A DNA stretch of 64,000 nt. Origin: Papio anubis. Lineage: Eukaryota > Chordata > Mammalia > Primates > Cercopithecidae. The notes beneath the pieces are model-generated. The model had not been told where the DNA came from, did no database searches, and saw nothing but the letters and a program-made list of their open reading frames with translations. Position 1 is the first letter of the stretch. The number at the start of each line of letters is the position of its first letter. The stretch is taken from positions 12,669,156 to 12,733,155 of the forward strand of contig NC_044990.1 of assembly GCF_008728515.1 (NCBI RefSeq). The letters run 5' to 3'. Positions 32,303-44,474 of the stretch are shown here, in pieces. The position numbers and the translations under genes were made by a program.

Positions 32303-33187
32303 TTTTAAGCCAAACAGATTTTTTACATGTTTGCATTTGGCTTTGAATTTCGTAGCCTGTAGCCTGGGAAGAAAGCTCTGGCTGTCATGAGGAATTTTAA
32401 GCGTGGCAGGTGACTGCAACCTATGACTTACGCAACTCATGTGAGAAAATAAGTCAGTCCTTTAGCTGTGTTGGGTGCTTCAGGTAGAGACTGCTTTAGC
32501 TTAATGCACAGACCATCCTTGTCCTAAATTGAGACAAGATTCCATTGCAGAGAAGAGTTTTACAGGCATTTTAACCCTTGGTGATCAGAAGAATATTTGC
32601 CACTTTTAAACTGAAAGGCAACTAGCTCTGCATGTATAACAGAGCACTAGAGGGGCTCTAGGTCTACATGGTTAGTATAAACACCAACTAGATAATCAAG
32701 ATTGGGTATTCCAGATTCAAGAGAAGACCTCTTTCAGGATCAAGGAGGGCTGTGAAGGCACCTGCTAACCTTTCACGTGGCATTTCCACAGACTTTTAAG
32801 ACTCCCTCTCCCATTATAGAATCCCAAATTGGCTCCGAATACATTAATACCTTAAGTTCTAACCCTGACTTGCTAGCTGAGACCCAAATTGTGATTTCAC
32901 CATAGATGTGCATTAGACTTAATTAGGAAATAAGAGATGTGGGCTCTTATTAGAAAGAAATTGCTATCCCCTTGAGACAGAAAATCAACTAAATGACATT
33001 ATTAGAAACCCAAACACAAGGATATCAAAGTGTTCTGTGCCTGGAACTAGTTGCCTCCAATTATCCCATTTGCTCAAGAAAACAAGAAAAAAATAGAGCA
33101 GTTAAAAGATGGTACTTCGGTTCCATTAAATCCAGAAACAGAGGAAGATTAATAAAGGAACGTAGGCAGGATAAGCTGGAGGAAGAG

Positions 33188-33510
33188 ATTATTCACTTTA
33201 AGAAAGAGTACAGGGAGAAAGGTACCTCGAAGATGGAGTTAGACCAACATACAAGGGGCGGAAAAAGGTACCCAAATTCTAACTGCTTTTAAAGAGGGAA
33301 AGGTATGTTTGTTGTTACTAGATCATAAATGGTGTGTAGAACCTAAAGATTATTTATTCACTTTAAGAAAGTGTACAGGGAGAGAGGTACCTCGAAAATG
33401 GAGTTAGACGAACATACAAGGGGCAGAAAAAGGTACTCAAATTCTAACTGCTTTTAGGGAGGGAAAGATGTTTGTTATTACTAGAGCATAAGGTGTATGG
33501 AACCTAAGGA
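33188..33510 (+). repeat. Two-copy tandem duplication, period about 165 bp
   Basis: Copy 1 (about 33188-33347) and copy 2 (about 33353-33509) share TTCACTTTAAGAAAG, GGTACCTCGAA, ATGGAGTTAGAC, AACATACAAGGGGC and TTCTAACTGCTTTTA. TTCACTTTAAG starts at 33192 and 33357. By eye about 90% identical, with small indels in the second half. Confidence 0.9.
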
Positions 33511-35086
33511 AATCTAAGAGAGAGAAGTCTAGGATGATAACCCCAAGAAAACCCAAGTCACTGAGAGGTGACTTTCTAAACCCACAGGACCTCACTTGGA
33601 GCAGCTGGGGAACTACTACTTAAAGACTGGAACAGCTGTACCAAGGAGTTATACACATCTGGACAGACTTAGAAAATGCATAAGAGATATTCAAAGTATT
33701 TCTTATGTGAGTTTCCATGTTATGCAATCATCACAGAGGAGATACAAGCATTGCATTTACTCTGAGAGAACTTATTGACCTTAGTTGATGAATTTATGAA
33801 ATTAGGATCTTAATGGAAGGCAGTAGAAAGATATGAAGAAATATAGATGTGACAATCAGAGACCAAGTTCAGGTTTTTGTTAACTGTCTGATGGAAGAAT
33901 CTCTTGAGGAGATTATCCGTGTCATCGAGAGTAGAGTCGACAAAATTTGAACAGTGAACAGAGGGCTTGTTATTTCTTCTCTGTTACTATGGTAGACTTC
34001 ATAGATGAATCCAGAGTAGTTATAAAAATAACTGCCTGGGACAGAAAGCAAAGACAAAATAAGTGGAAGGCAGCCACCAAGTTCCAGCAGGCAGCATTAG
34101 CTCTTACACAGACTAGAGAAGAAAAAGGACCAGTTTAAGAAGTAGACTAAATTGTTAAGAAACTCAAGTAGCCTTCCTGAAAGGGGTTGGGGACTAGCAC
34201 AGGGAAATTAAATACCAGTGCATCAGAAATTTAATTTCAGAAGCAACAAAATTGCTTTAGTGCAGGGATCTGTTAGTGGTGATTCTTCAGCTAAGGCAAA
34301 TTATGAACGAAGGAGAAGTCTTTCCTAGCAGATGGGTTTCATGTCCCAAGTAATTCCATAGCTACGGATGGTGGACACAGGACTAAGAACGGCTGCCCCT
34401 GAGAGATGGTGCACGTGTGGCATGGATTAGAGACTGAATTGAGGGCACCATCAGGGACTTAAAAACCCAAGATTCTATGGGAAAAATGGAAATAGAGGTT
34501 CTGGATATGCTCGAAGGGAAGAAAGAACCCACAGTGATTTTGGGGACTGGCTGCTGCTATTTCAGGTGTCTATTTCAAATTTGCAAGGAGACAGAAATGC
34601 CTCAAATGATACTATTAAAGAAGATGGAAGAACCAAGGCCACAGTTTAGATATACCCTAGGGCCAACTGCCCATAACCATGTAGTCAAAACTTAAAGTAA
34701 TCCTGATTTCCCCTTAATGCTCTAATCATGACCGAAACACAAAACATAAGCTTTATGAGCATGGTTTACTTGAAATCAAAACAATCAACTAGAGACAAAT
34801 GAACTTAAAGAACTCTACTTCCCTAAAAGGGATGGCAATATACAACAAGCAAAAAAAAAAAGGTTAAAATACTCCTCCTTTGTGCTTTATAATCTGCACT
34901 GTGGCTGCTATACTCGAGGCTTCTTACTACTTTCAGTTTGAGGTCTCCCAGTTTGAGAACTGTTCTTAGTATGCACAATAAACTTTCAGTATTTTTTCTA
35001 AGTTGATCTGATTTTATATTTCTTAATGCTCTGAGCAAGCACACAAGAAACATAGATGGATTTTTTCCACAAAAATGGAAATGTAA

Positions 35087-36247
35087 AGAAACGGTGTCTA
35101 TGTGCCTTATTTTCTTTACCCAGTGTATCATTGATGGGCATTTAGGTTGATTCCATGTCTTTGCTATTGTGAATAGTGTTGCAGTGAACTTATGTGTGTG
35201 TGTCTTTATGATAGAACGATTTTTAATCCTTTGAGTATATACCAGTAATGGGATTGCTTGGTGGAAGGATAGTTCTATTTTTAGGTCTTTGAGGAATTGC
35301 CACACTGCTTTCCACAATGGTTGAACTAATTTACACTTCCACCAGCATGTATAAGCATTCCCTTTCCTCTACAACCTCGCCAGCACCGGTTATTTTTTGA
35401 TTGTTTAACAATAGCCATTTTGAGTGGTGTGAGACGGTATCTCATTGTGGTTTTGATTTGCATTTCTCTCATGATCAGTGATGCTGAACTTTTTTTCATA
35501 TGCTTGTTGGCTGTTTATGTGTCTTCCTTTGAAAAGCGTCTGTTCATGTCCTTTGCCCGTTTTTAATGAGCTTGTTTTTTTCTTGTAAATTTGTTTAAGT
35601 TCTTTATAGATGCTGGATATTAGACCTCTGTCAGATGCATAGTTTGCAAAAATGTTCTACCATTCTCTAGGTTATCTGTTTAGTTGATAGTTTCTTTTGC
35701 TGTGCAGAAGCTCTTTAGTTTAATTAGATCCCAGTTGTCAATTTTTACCTTTGTTGCAATTGCTTTTAGCATCTTTGCCGTGAGATCCTTGCCCATTCCT
35801 ATGTCCAGAATGGCATTTCCTAGGTTGTCTTCCAGGGTTTCTATGGCTTTGGGTTTTACATTTTAGTCTTAATCCATCTTGAGTTGGTTTTCTTATATGG
35901 TATAAGGAAGTGAAACAGTTTCAATGTCCTTTGCAGCAACTTGGATGGAGCAGGAAACCATTTTCTTTAGCAGACTAATTCAGGAACAGAAAACCAAATG
36001 CCACATGTTCTTATTTATAAATGGGAGTTAAATAAAGAGAACAGATGGACACAGAGAGGTAAACAGCAGACACCAGAAGGTGGAGGGTGGGAGGAGGAAG
36101 AGGATCAGGAAAAATAACTAATGGATATTAGGCTTAATACCTGGATGATGAAATAATCTGTACAACAAACACCCATGACACACGTTTACCTATGTAACAG
36201 ACCTGCACATGTATACCTGAACTCAAAATAAAGGTTAAAAAACTGAT
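35087..36247 (+). mobile_element. L1 LINE with 5' inversion (twin priming)
   Basis: 35087 to about 35925 is L1 ORF2 3' sequence in reverse orientation. From about 35926 to 36247 the L1 3' end runs forward (CAATGTCCTTTGCAGCAAC, GGAGGGTGGGAGGAGG, CACGTTTACCTATGTAAC, AAAATAAAGGTTAAAAAA). The 12-bp target duplication ATGGAAATGTAA is at 35075-35086 and 36248-36259. This is the classic structure of a twin-primed L1 insertion; the 3' end resembles L1PB/L1MA. Confidence 0.88.
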
Positions 36248-36356
36248 ATGGAAATGTAATTGTAAATGATAAATACAAAATAAACTTATTCCTGGGGGAA
36301 TATTTTTCCACTGGGCTTAAGTAAACAAGTCATGGAATACAGACAGTTGGTCTTGA

Positions 36357-36830
36357 ATGAAAGACGTCCTGTTGAGATTGACTCCAGAAAGGTTTTCCTT
36401 TTCTCTCAGATACCAGGATTACTGGGGTCCTGGTAGCTCTGGTTCTGGAAATGCAATTTTACCTGGAATAATTGACCTATGCGCAGGAGACTGGCTTTCT
36501 AAATTGGGTGAGTGTGGTGTGACAAAGGGGTGTGGTAATTTTGTGAGTCTTGTTAGCTGTTTTGATTCTTTAAAAGTAAGGCTCCTGAGAGACTGGGCAT
36601 TGAATTACTACGACTTGAGAGGCTTTGGAAGCTCCAGACCCATTCCAGAGAGAGACAGGTGGTTCCAACTCTACCCAGACAGGAAGTCCTGCCAACTAAG
36701 CCTGCGGAAAAGACGATGTGAAGGGGAAGGGTATTTGTTTTGTAAGTGGACTTTGTATTTTGAACTTCAATATACAGGGCAAGATAATTTTATTTCAAAC
36801 TTTAGTTCTTTTAGATTTTCATGTCTTTGA
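36357..36830 (+). other. Unexplained 157-codon open frame
   Basis: The longest clean frame in the intergenic half that I cannot tie to a named repeat. It starts MKDVLLRLTPERF, has a Gly/Ser-rich stretch (GPGSSGSGNA) and a basic segment (LSLRKRRCEGEG), and ends with TGA. No recognised domain, promoter or splice context. Chance is the likeliest explanation; an old retroelement piece is possible. Confidence 0.25.
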
Positions 36831-36849
36831 ACTTAAACCTGTAAAGCAA

Positions 36850-39500
36850 TCTAATCTTTGGATATAAATTTCTTCCTTGGAATTTAATAATAGCAAGGAA
36901 ATTGTCTTCAAATAAGAGGCATCTCTTTATGGATGTTTGGTTATTGAAATATCTTCAAGATAGCATCCAATCTCATTGCAGAATCTCTGACATGCTACAT
37001 TAGACAGTATGCCTGGACATAATTTTGGACAGAAAATAGAATAGGGGATACATTTTCAGCTCTCCCTACAGAATGGGCTCAAAGCTGACATATGGAATGT
37101 GTGGTTCTGACTCACTGCAGATTCTTTTGGGGATGACATTTAAGCTGCCTGCCCTTGGAACCTCAAGGAAACACAAAGCCCTAGAGCACAGTGCAGGGTG
37201 TGGTCTCATGGAGATGGGAGCAGTGCTCTCCGGAGGCCATCAGCATCTCTGGCTGACCATAGACTTCATGTTTAAGCCCAGTGAATTAAGAAGATGAAAA
37301 ACTGGGGAGTGTTAGTGGGGCTAACACTGAAATTAATATTTTTGCTTCATTTTTTCCTCTTTTGTTTGAGCGTTTGATATAAATCTTGGCTCTCTTTGCT
37401 CTGTCAAAACCCAGTGTGGTAACCTTTTCAGAGTCCTTAATTTCCTAATGTGATATGTGATTCAATTCATCAAACAGTTGTTCAGCACTTACTATATATT
37501 TCTGTTCTGGGTACTAGGAATATAGAAATAAATAACATTGTGTTAGATGCTGACTTTATTTACATGTCTGAGTCCAATAATATAAAAATATATAAATCTT
37601 AAAGACAGCATGAAGAGAAAATGATCAACCTGTCTGGGAGTTTGGAGGTAGATAGCTTTCATCAAAAAGGGAATTTTTGAGCAAAATGGCTAATCAGAGA
37701 AAGTGTATTTTTAACAGAGGGACCGGCACATAATTAACACATGGGGAAATGATGTTCATGTTTTATCAAGATACTAACATGAGTTGACAGTTCCTGAGGA
37801 TAATTTCTATATTGTGAAATAAGGATGGAGCAGAAGGGACCACATCATAACCATCCTGGAAGGTGAGATGTGGACATTATTTTATGGATGACCAGCCTTA
37901 ATCCAGAGAGATTTGATCAAATTTACAAAATAGAGCCACTTGGCCAAATGACTTCTCCGTTTCTTTTTAGCTTCACAGTTCTCTGTTTTATGTCTTGGTC
38001 CCCTACTGTAGGTTGAGAATACTTAGCTGTCAGCTATTCCAAATCAGCAGGTACCACAACATATTTGGTAGGGTTAGGTTTGGCAGCATATAACAGAAAA
38101 ACCCATATTAAAGAATAACAGTAGATTAAACATGACAGAATTGCATTTTCCTCAGGTGAAAGCAATTCTGGGGCTAGTCTGGCAACTTGGCAAAATTGTT
38201 GGTAACCAGGCCCCTTCCCACTCTTCACTGTACAAGCCCAGGAGCATGAACTTGTCCTCATGTTCTGAGATGGCATCTGAAGCCCCAGATATCACGTTCA
38301 TGTTCCAGGATGGAAACTTTTAAGAAGATTTCCTAGAGTCACCTGATACACTTTTACTTATTTCTCAATGGCAAGAATTTGGTCCCATGGTCATACCTGT
38401 GGTTGGAGAAGAGTGAGGCATGTGATTGCACTGATTATTTTTTTTTTGTCAGAGAAAAAGTGGAAAATAAATATTGAGATAGACAATTAGCTATCTCTGT
38501 TCTATTCATGGAAAAATGAGATATTTATCTATCTATTTAAGTGGAAATGAACATGGTAGACTATCAAAGATTAGAGAAAGAATTTATCCCCAAAATTATT
38601 TTTCTAATTCTGTTTCTTGGACCTCTCTTTTCCTTTCAGCTGTAGCATCGCAGTCCCTGAATGTGAAACTCCATTCACAACGTACAATATACACATCCTC
38701 AGATACTGAATGCACACTCAGTCGTATGTGGCCACAGCATCCTTCTCTCCCTGACTTCTGGGACTCTGGATGAACTGTGTTGACTGTTTTCACATGCTTT
38801 CAAATTTATTGTTCCTGGTATAAATGAAGTGCCACAAATACACCATGATTTTATCTGATACTCAAAAGTTAGGCTTTTGAGACTCAAAAATGACCTTTGC
38901 TTCATGTTTGCTGTGAGAGTCAAAACTCCGTTATAAAACTCCGAAGCTGAGCATGAACTCTAAATCTGTGTATCATCTTTCCCCCAAAGCAACATCTAAA
39001 GGCCTCAAAGAGAATTGTGAGGCAAAACAAGAATTTTGAGGGATAATAAATGCATTGGTTAATAACAAACTAACCCAACATACTTATAGTAGAGACAGTT
39101 GATAATCTAAATGCCCGATAATGAAGCCTACATATAACATTATGATGACAACTATAAAGTCATTAAATATTTTGAAGGATGGTAAATAATATCAAAATAT
39201 TTATATTTTAACGAGTCAAGACAACAGTATACAAAAGTATGTATAGAAATGACAAGTTTAGAAATATACTCAGAAAAGTCATGAGGAAAAGGAGCATAAT
39301 TTTAGCAGTGATTGGGTGGCAGACTATGGATAATTCCTATTTTTTGTTTTCTAAATTTTCCATCTGAGGAACATGAATTATTTTTATAATAAAGCATTAT
39401 TAGGATGCACATATATATGTGTGTGCATATATTTACAGTTTGAAATAAAAAATAAAGTTGCCATCCTATACATAATGGTGGATAAATAACTCACTTCTGT
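36850..39500. other. Intergenic DNA, mostly unassigned
   Basis: Contains one ancient dispersed-repeat copy (about 37460-37640: TTGTTCAGCACTTACTATAT, GGGTACTAGGAATATAG) and, near 38040-38400, sequence with the feel of an old repeat (GGCAGCATATAACAGAAAAAC). Nothing else recognised. Confidence 0.4.
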
Positions 39501-39507
39501 CTGGGCA

Positions 39508-39900
39508 TGTTATGGACTGAATTGGGTCTCCCTAACTTCCACATTCATATGTTGAAGCCCTAACCACCAATATGAATATGACTATATTTGGAGATAGGGT
39601 CTTTCAGGAGGTAATTAAGGTTGAATGATGTCATAAGGGTGTGGCCCTGATCCAATAGGACTGGTGTCCTTATAAGACCAGGAAGAGACACCAGGGGCAT
39701 GCATAGATGAAAGACCATGTGAGAACACAGCTTGAAGGTGGTCGTCTGCAAGCCAAGGGGACAGGCCTCAGGAGAAGCCAACCCTGCAGTCACTTGGGTC
39801 TTGTACTTGCAGCCTCCAGAACTGTGAGAAAAATATGTTTCTGTTGTTTAAGCCACTCCGCCTGTGGCATTTTGTTTTGGCAGCTGGAGGAGACTAAGTT
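39508..39900 (+). mobile_element. MaLR-type LTR (MST/MLT1-like), forward
   Basis: Starts TGTTATGGACTGAATTG, followed by CATATGTTGAAGCCCTAACC, TTTGGAGATAGGGTCTTTC, CTGGTGTCCTTATAAGACC and GCCTCCAGAACTGTGAG, with an end AGACTAAG. A solitary LTR of a non-autonomous ERVL-related element, with no coding part. Confidence 0.75.
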
Positions 39901-40570
39901 TGTTGCACTTTTTTTTTTTTTTTTTTTTGAGAAGGAAAAAAGCCAGGAGAGAAACCTGAAGTAGCAAAATGAGGACTCAGGAAAACCAAGGGAAGGAGGA
40001 GGATGGAGGCTTTTGGCTACCACACACTCACTTGCTTGGAGGGGTAAAATTTGCCCTCCATGATGCACAAACACATTTAAAGACATCTACCTTTGACTGC
40101 TCCAGATGATTGAATCAGTGACTATATTGCTCCTTACTTGCCCTTCCCCTCTACAGAGGAGGCATTCCCAGTTGCATCCTATGACTTGTACCCCAGACTC
40201 CTCATCCTTTTGGCTGCCTGCTTTGGATGTGTTTTTGCTTATCCCTCGGCTTTTTAACGTGACAATCGACTCCGCATATGTCCCAGGCAGCTGTGAGGAG
40301 AGAGAAACTCCTTGTTCTTTCCCTGCAGGCCAAGGCAAGGAGAGAAGAAAGGGAAATGAGTCGTGTTATATTTCTGTCTGCAGCATGATTCTCTGTCATG
40401 ATTTTCCTCCAATCAGGGGAGGTTACTTTGGCAACCGCCAATTAATGTCCCTTTAAATAACTTCCTCCTGGTTAGTTCATTTTCATAAAACCAGCAAGTC
40501 CCGCAGAGATGTCTTAAAGTAGTCAAGTCCTTTTTTTTTTTCCCCTCTTTCATTACTTAAGAAACATATT

Positions 40571-40730
40571 AAATATATATATTTTTTACTGTGTCTTGCT
40601 CTGTTACCCACGCTGGAGTGCAGTGGTATGATCCTAGCTCATTGCAGGCTGAGACTACTGGGCTCAAGTGATCCTCCCGCCTCAGCCTCCCGAGTAGCTG
40701 AGACTACGGGTGAGAGCCACCACGCCCACC
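40571..40730 (-). mobile_element. Free Alu-type monomer, reverse
   Basis: Single Alu arm in reverse (CTTGCTCTGTTACCCACGC to GAGAGCCACCACGCCCACC). The 13-bp target duplication TAAGAAACATATT is perfect at 40558-40570 and 40731-40743. Confidence 0.88.
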
Positions 40731-41009
40731 TAAGAAACATATTTGAACAGATCACATAACATTTTAAAGTATATGGGCATAAAAGTGAAATATACTAGTT
40801 AAAGCTTCATGTCATTGTCCTTAAAAAATACTAAGGGGAAAAAGATTTTTAAAGTATAAAAATAGAGGCTGCATGTCAATTTCAAGATTTCTTAGAGCAT
40901 TGATGATAAACTTGATTTTAATGTGTTGAATTAATAATATCAGTAAAGTGATCTCTATATTTTACAAGCATATTAATTGTTGCTGATTGCAGGATGACTT
41001 TGAAAAGGC

Positions 41010-41322
41010 AGGCTGGGTGCAGTGGCTCATGCCTGTAATCCCAGCACTTTGGGAGGCCGAGGCGGGTGGATCACCTGAGGTCAGGAGTTCGAGACCAGCC
41101 AGGCCAACATGGCGAAACCCCATCTCTACTAAAAGTACAAAAATTAGCTGTTCATGGTGAATTAGCTGGGTGAGGTGGTGGGCACCTGTAATCCCAGCTA
41201 TTCAGGAGGCCGAGGCAGGAGAATCGCTTGAACCCAGGAGGTGAAGTTTGCAGGGAGCTGAGATCATGCCACTTCATTCCAGCCTAGGCGACAAGAGCAA
41301 AACTCCATCTAAAAAAAAAAAA
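41010..41322 (+). mobile_element. AluS-like element with internal duplication
   Basis: Full forward Alu. The middle contains AATTAGCTGTTCATGGTG followed by AATTAGCTGGGTGAGG, a small internal duplication. The A-tail runs directly into a G-rich stretch. Confidence 0.88.
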
Positions 41323-41341
41323 GGGGGGGTAGGGGGAAGGG
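41323..41341 (+). other. G-rich tract with G-quadruplex potential
   Basis: Seven Gs, TA, five Gs, AA, three Gs directly after the Alu A-tail, enough for four G-triplets with short loops. Confidence 0.7.
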
Positions 41342-41485
41342 AAAAATGATCCCATTTTTGTGTTTGAAATAACATGTATAATCACTGCACTTCAATGGCA
41401 AGGAGGTAGTTCAACCTGTGAGAACACACACACCTCCACTTAGAGGCTCCCAAAATGATTTTTCACTTAACAATTTTGTACCAAC

Positions 41486-41515
41486 ACTTTGGTATGGTAT
41501 GTGCCATACCAAAGT
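41486..41515. repeat. Perfect 12-bp stem hairpin
   Basis: ACTTTGGTATGG (41486-41497), six-base spacer TATGTG, then CCATACCAAAGT (41504-41515). Confidence 0.92.
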
Positions 41516-41519
41516 ACTG

Positions 41520-43600
41520 CAACCAATTACAGGTATTTACTTATTTACTGCAGAATACTCTTTGCATTAAAATAACCCTGAAAATGTAATAAATTGGTTT
41601 TATGAGCAATAGAAATACCTATTCTGAAAGCTCTAAAAACATTAAATTTTACTTCAGGTGTAGAAAGTTGCCTGTGAAAATATGCTTCTTGCAATTTCAG
41701 ATGACACGGTAATTCACAGGATTATCAAAAAAATGCTGTTGAACAGCATTATAGGTTTATTTAATTCTATACGTCTCACCTTTAGACATTTTAAGATGAA
41801 GCATTTGTCCTTTCAATTAATCAAAAATGTTTTCCCTTCCACTTAGCTAAGTCGCTTAGGTCTCTAGCTCAGTCAGCATTTTCTCCCAGTTATTTGGCTG
41901 AGTGCCATACTGAAGAATTAGGTCTGGTAATTAAATCCAATCTCAGCAAAGTTTTTGTTTTTTTTTGGTCAAATACTTTATTTAGGTTCTATGCAAAATG
42001 GAATCCCATAGGGACAGAGAATGAACATGTTGTGAAGTATAATTGCAATGAAATATATTTAACAGTTATTTTTGAAGAAAACGCTTAGAGATTTCCCGTG
42101 ACTTGACTCAGCTTTGATGTCTTTATGCAGCTTTTTCCTTTAATACTTCCCATCCTTTATAATTAGATATGTTAATCTATTTTCTGCTGGTTTTCTACAT
42201 TAATAAGCTGCTTTTGTCAATGATTTTATGTAAATCAGTATGTTTCCCACTGATTCATACACACACATATCAAAATATTTTAAAAGCGAGACACGTTATA
42301 GGTTAAAATATACATATAGATATAATATGTATGTATTACATATTCATGTATTTTTGACATTCTATATTTTGATATATTCATATATCTTAATATACATATT
42401 GAAAAGCATATCTTCTATAGCTGTGTCTTAAATTTTCAAGTATTTTGATCTGATTGCTTTCTGCAGTTGACAATTTAAATGTTCCCAAATTATACAAGGA
42501 GTAGGAAAATCAGGATCTAAAAATATAATGAGGGTTGCTGTTTTGGAGTCACCTCTAAGGCCGTCTTTAGTCCATTTCCCAAGTTTCCAGCTGCACTGTT
42601 TCATCGTAGAGTGGAATTTACAAATTGCCTCCCAATGCTGTCAGGTTCTATTATTTATAATAAATTAATTCTTACATGCATTTCTAAGAGAAGTTGTGAA
42701 AATAATTTTCTGGAGGTCCTTACATATAGTGTTTCCCACAGAGAATATGTGCGTCTGTTTTGCTGGTTAGTTGGTTAGCATGATTTTGTACCTAGAAGTA
42801 CAGTCTTTGGAATGATGTTCCTTCCAGTCACAAAGTGCTTTTAACTGATAGACTGTTTTTCATCACAATAGTTATATCTGCATCAGTAATGTAATGAATG
42901 AAAACAATACATACATATATACGCAACACACATATGCAGATATGAATCTCATGTGCAAAATCAGGCAGTTAAGAAAAGACTGTTTCTATTATTCCTGTCT
43001 CTAGGTTTAATTTCTGTTTGGGGTCCTCACTCTGCTAGGTAACAGACAGTTCATCTTTATGCACGTAGCACTCTTCCCCACCCTGCCTAGGTTGCATTTA
43101 TGGGAGGACAGAGGGTGTTTGGGAGAAGGCAGCATGACTTTGCAACATTCAGGTACTGAGTGGAGCCATATGTTCTGTGGGTCTGTGTCATTTAACCACA
43201 CCTGCATCAGCTGAGCCATTCTCATTCCCATCAGTCTTGAGTCATTTTACCCAGGTAATTGCTGTGTCTTCCTGGTTCCAACCAGAAGAATTCTCTCTGT
43301 ACAGAGGCTGTCCGTGCTGTCCATGTGGTTGGCTGCTCCCTGGTACAATGACATCATTCTCTTGCTTGATACTGCATGGATACACAGGCTCTCCATGAGA
43401 GCACTAAGTCCCTTGTTCCAGATTTGTCACTGCCCTGCTGTATAAGTACTCTTTGTTCTTTGTATGTGAGGTTGAGAACCGTGGGATCTTGCCAATTTTC
43501 AGAGTTCTACTGGGCATGGGGCACAGATCCTCTACTCTCAGTCTCCCAAACGTCTATCTAGAAGTTTTTGTCATTTCTGCCCCCTCCTCTCTCTGACTTA
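41520..43600. other. AT-rich intergenic DNA
   Basis: Includes a TA/TG-rich low-complexity patch at about 42290-42410 (ATATACATATAGATATAATA). No gene or named repeat seen. Confidence 0.5.
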
Positions 43601-43601
43601 G

Positions 43602-44021
43602 TGTATTAGTCCATTTGCACTGCTATAAAGGAATACTGAAGACTGGATAATTTATAAGAAGAGGTTTATTTTGGCTCATGGTTCTGCAGACTGTGCAAGC
43701 ATGTCACCAACATCTGCTTGGCTTCTGGTGAGGGTCTCAGGAAGCTTCCACTCATGGTGGAAGTCAGTGGGGGACCTGCAGTATCACATTGTGAAAGAGG
43801 GAGTGAGAGAACGAGGGAGGAGGTGCCAGGCTCCTTTAAACAAACAGCTCTCCTGTGAACTCATAGAATGATAAATCATTCATTACTCTGAGGACAGCAC
43901 CAAGACCTTCCTAAGGGATCCGCCTTCCTAACCGAAACACCCCCTCCCACTAGGCCCACCTCTAACCTTGGGGATCACATTTCAAAGTGAGATTTGGAGG
44001 GGACAATCATGCAACCATATT
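43602..44021 (-). mobile_element. MaLR-type LTR (MST/THE1-like), reverse
   Basis: Reverse LTR: TGTATTAGTCCATTTGCAC at its start, AAGAGGTTTATTTTGGCTCA, GGATCACATTTCAAAGTGAG and GGACAATCATGCAACCATAT at its end. Solitary. Confidence 0.8.
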
Positions 44022-44149
44022 ACTTAGCCAAAGAATGGAAAGACTAGGCCTACCTAGAATATCCTCTCAAGAACACGACTGGCATCTAATTGTTGTATCC
44101 TCTTTCTCTTGTTTTGTCTTCTCTTTCAGTTCTTGAATTCTTTAGTTAG

Positions 44150-44470
44150 CTCAGCTGAGAGTAGAGGGTTAGGATTTGGAAGATGGAACAGCATGAACAG
44201 AGATGCTGAAGTGAGTTCGTGAAGGATGGATATGAGAGTGAGTGGAAACTTGTGGTTATGCTGGGAAGTGTGACTGGAGGTCAAGGGGTGACCTGGATCT
44301 GTTTGTAGAGTTATGGGGCTGGGAGTAAGTTGAGGAGATCACCAGTAGTCTTAAGTTTTCAAACTATAGAATTTTTTCTTTAAGGTAATGAGAAACCTTT
44401 GGAAATTATTGAGTAGAAAGTGATATAATCCAAGAAATGGTGTAGATTTTTGATACTTTATGGAGTTATT
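44150..44470 (+). repeat. Ancient L2-type dispersed repeat
   Basis: GATTTGGAAGATGGAACAGC, GCTGAAGTGAGTTC and GAGAAACCTTTGGAAATTATTG followed by TGATATAATCCAAG fit a common mammalian repeat order. Family uncertain. Confidence 0.45.
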
Positions 44471-44474
44471 TGGT

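Larger units (their letters stand above)
31900..34760 (+). other. Possible old retroviral internal sequence (unverified)
   Basis: Purine-rich, moderately G+C-balanced sequence unlike its AT-rich neighbours, with several broken + strand frames between about 32990 and 34690 (for example 33947-34138) and lysine/glutamate/glutamine-rich translations. This bias resembles a decayed retroviral gag-type region. No diagnostic motif is intact and I cannot name a family. It contains a tandem duplication (33188-33510). Confidence 0.3.

Noticed and set aside
33188..33510. Repeat array resembling CRISPR or satellite
   Set aside because: Only two long copies with no spacers, in a primate genome. It is a simple tandem duplication.
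34823..35317. 164-codon - strand open frame
   Set aside because: Its right-hand part is L1 ORF2 sequence in the inverted half of the twin-primed L1, and the left part is flanking DNA. It is not a gene.
39908..39928. Poly-T at 39908 as the tail of a reverse retrocopy
   Set aside because: No recognisable retrocopy or gene fragment follows, and no target duplication was found.
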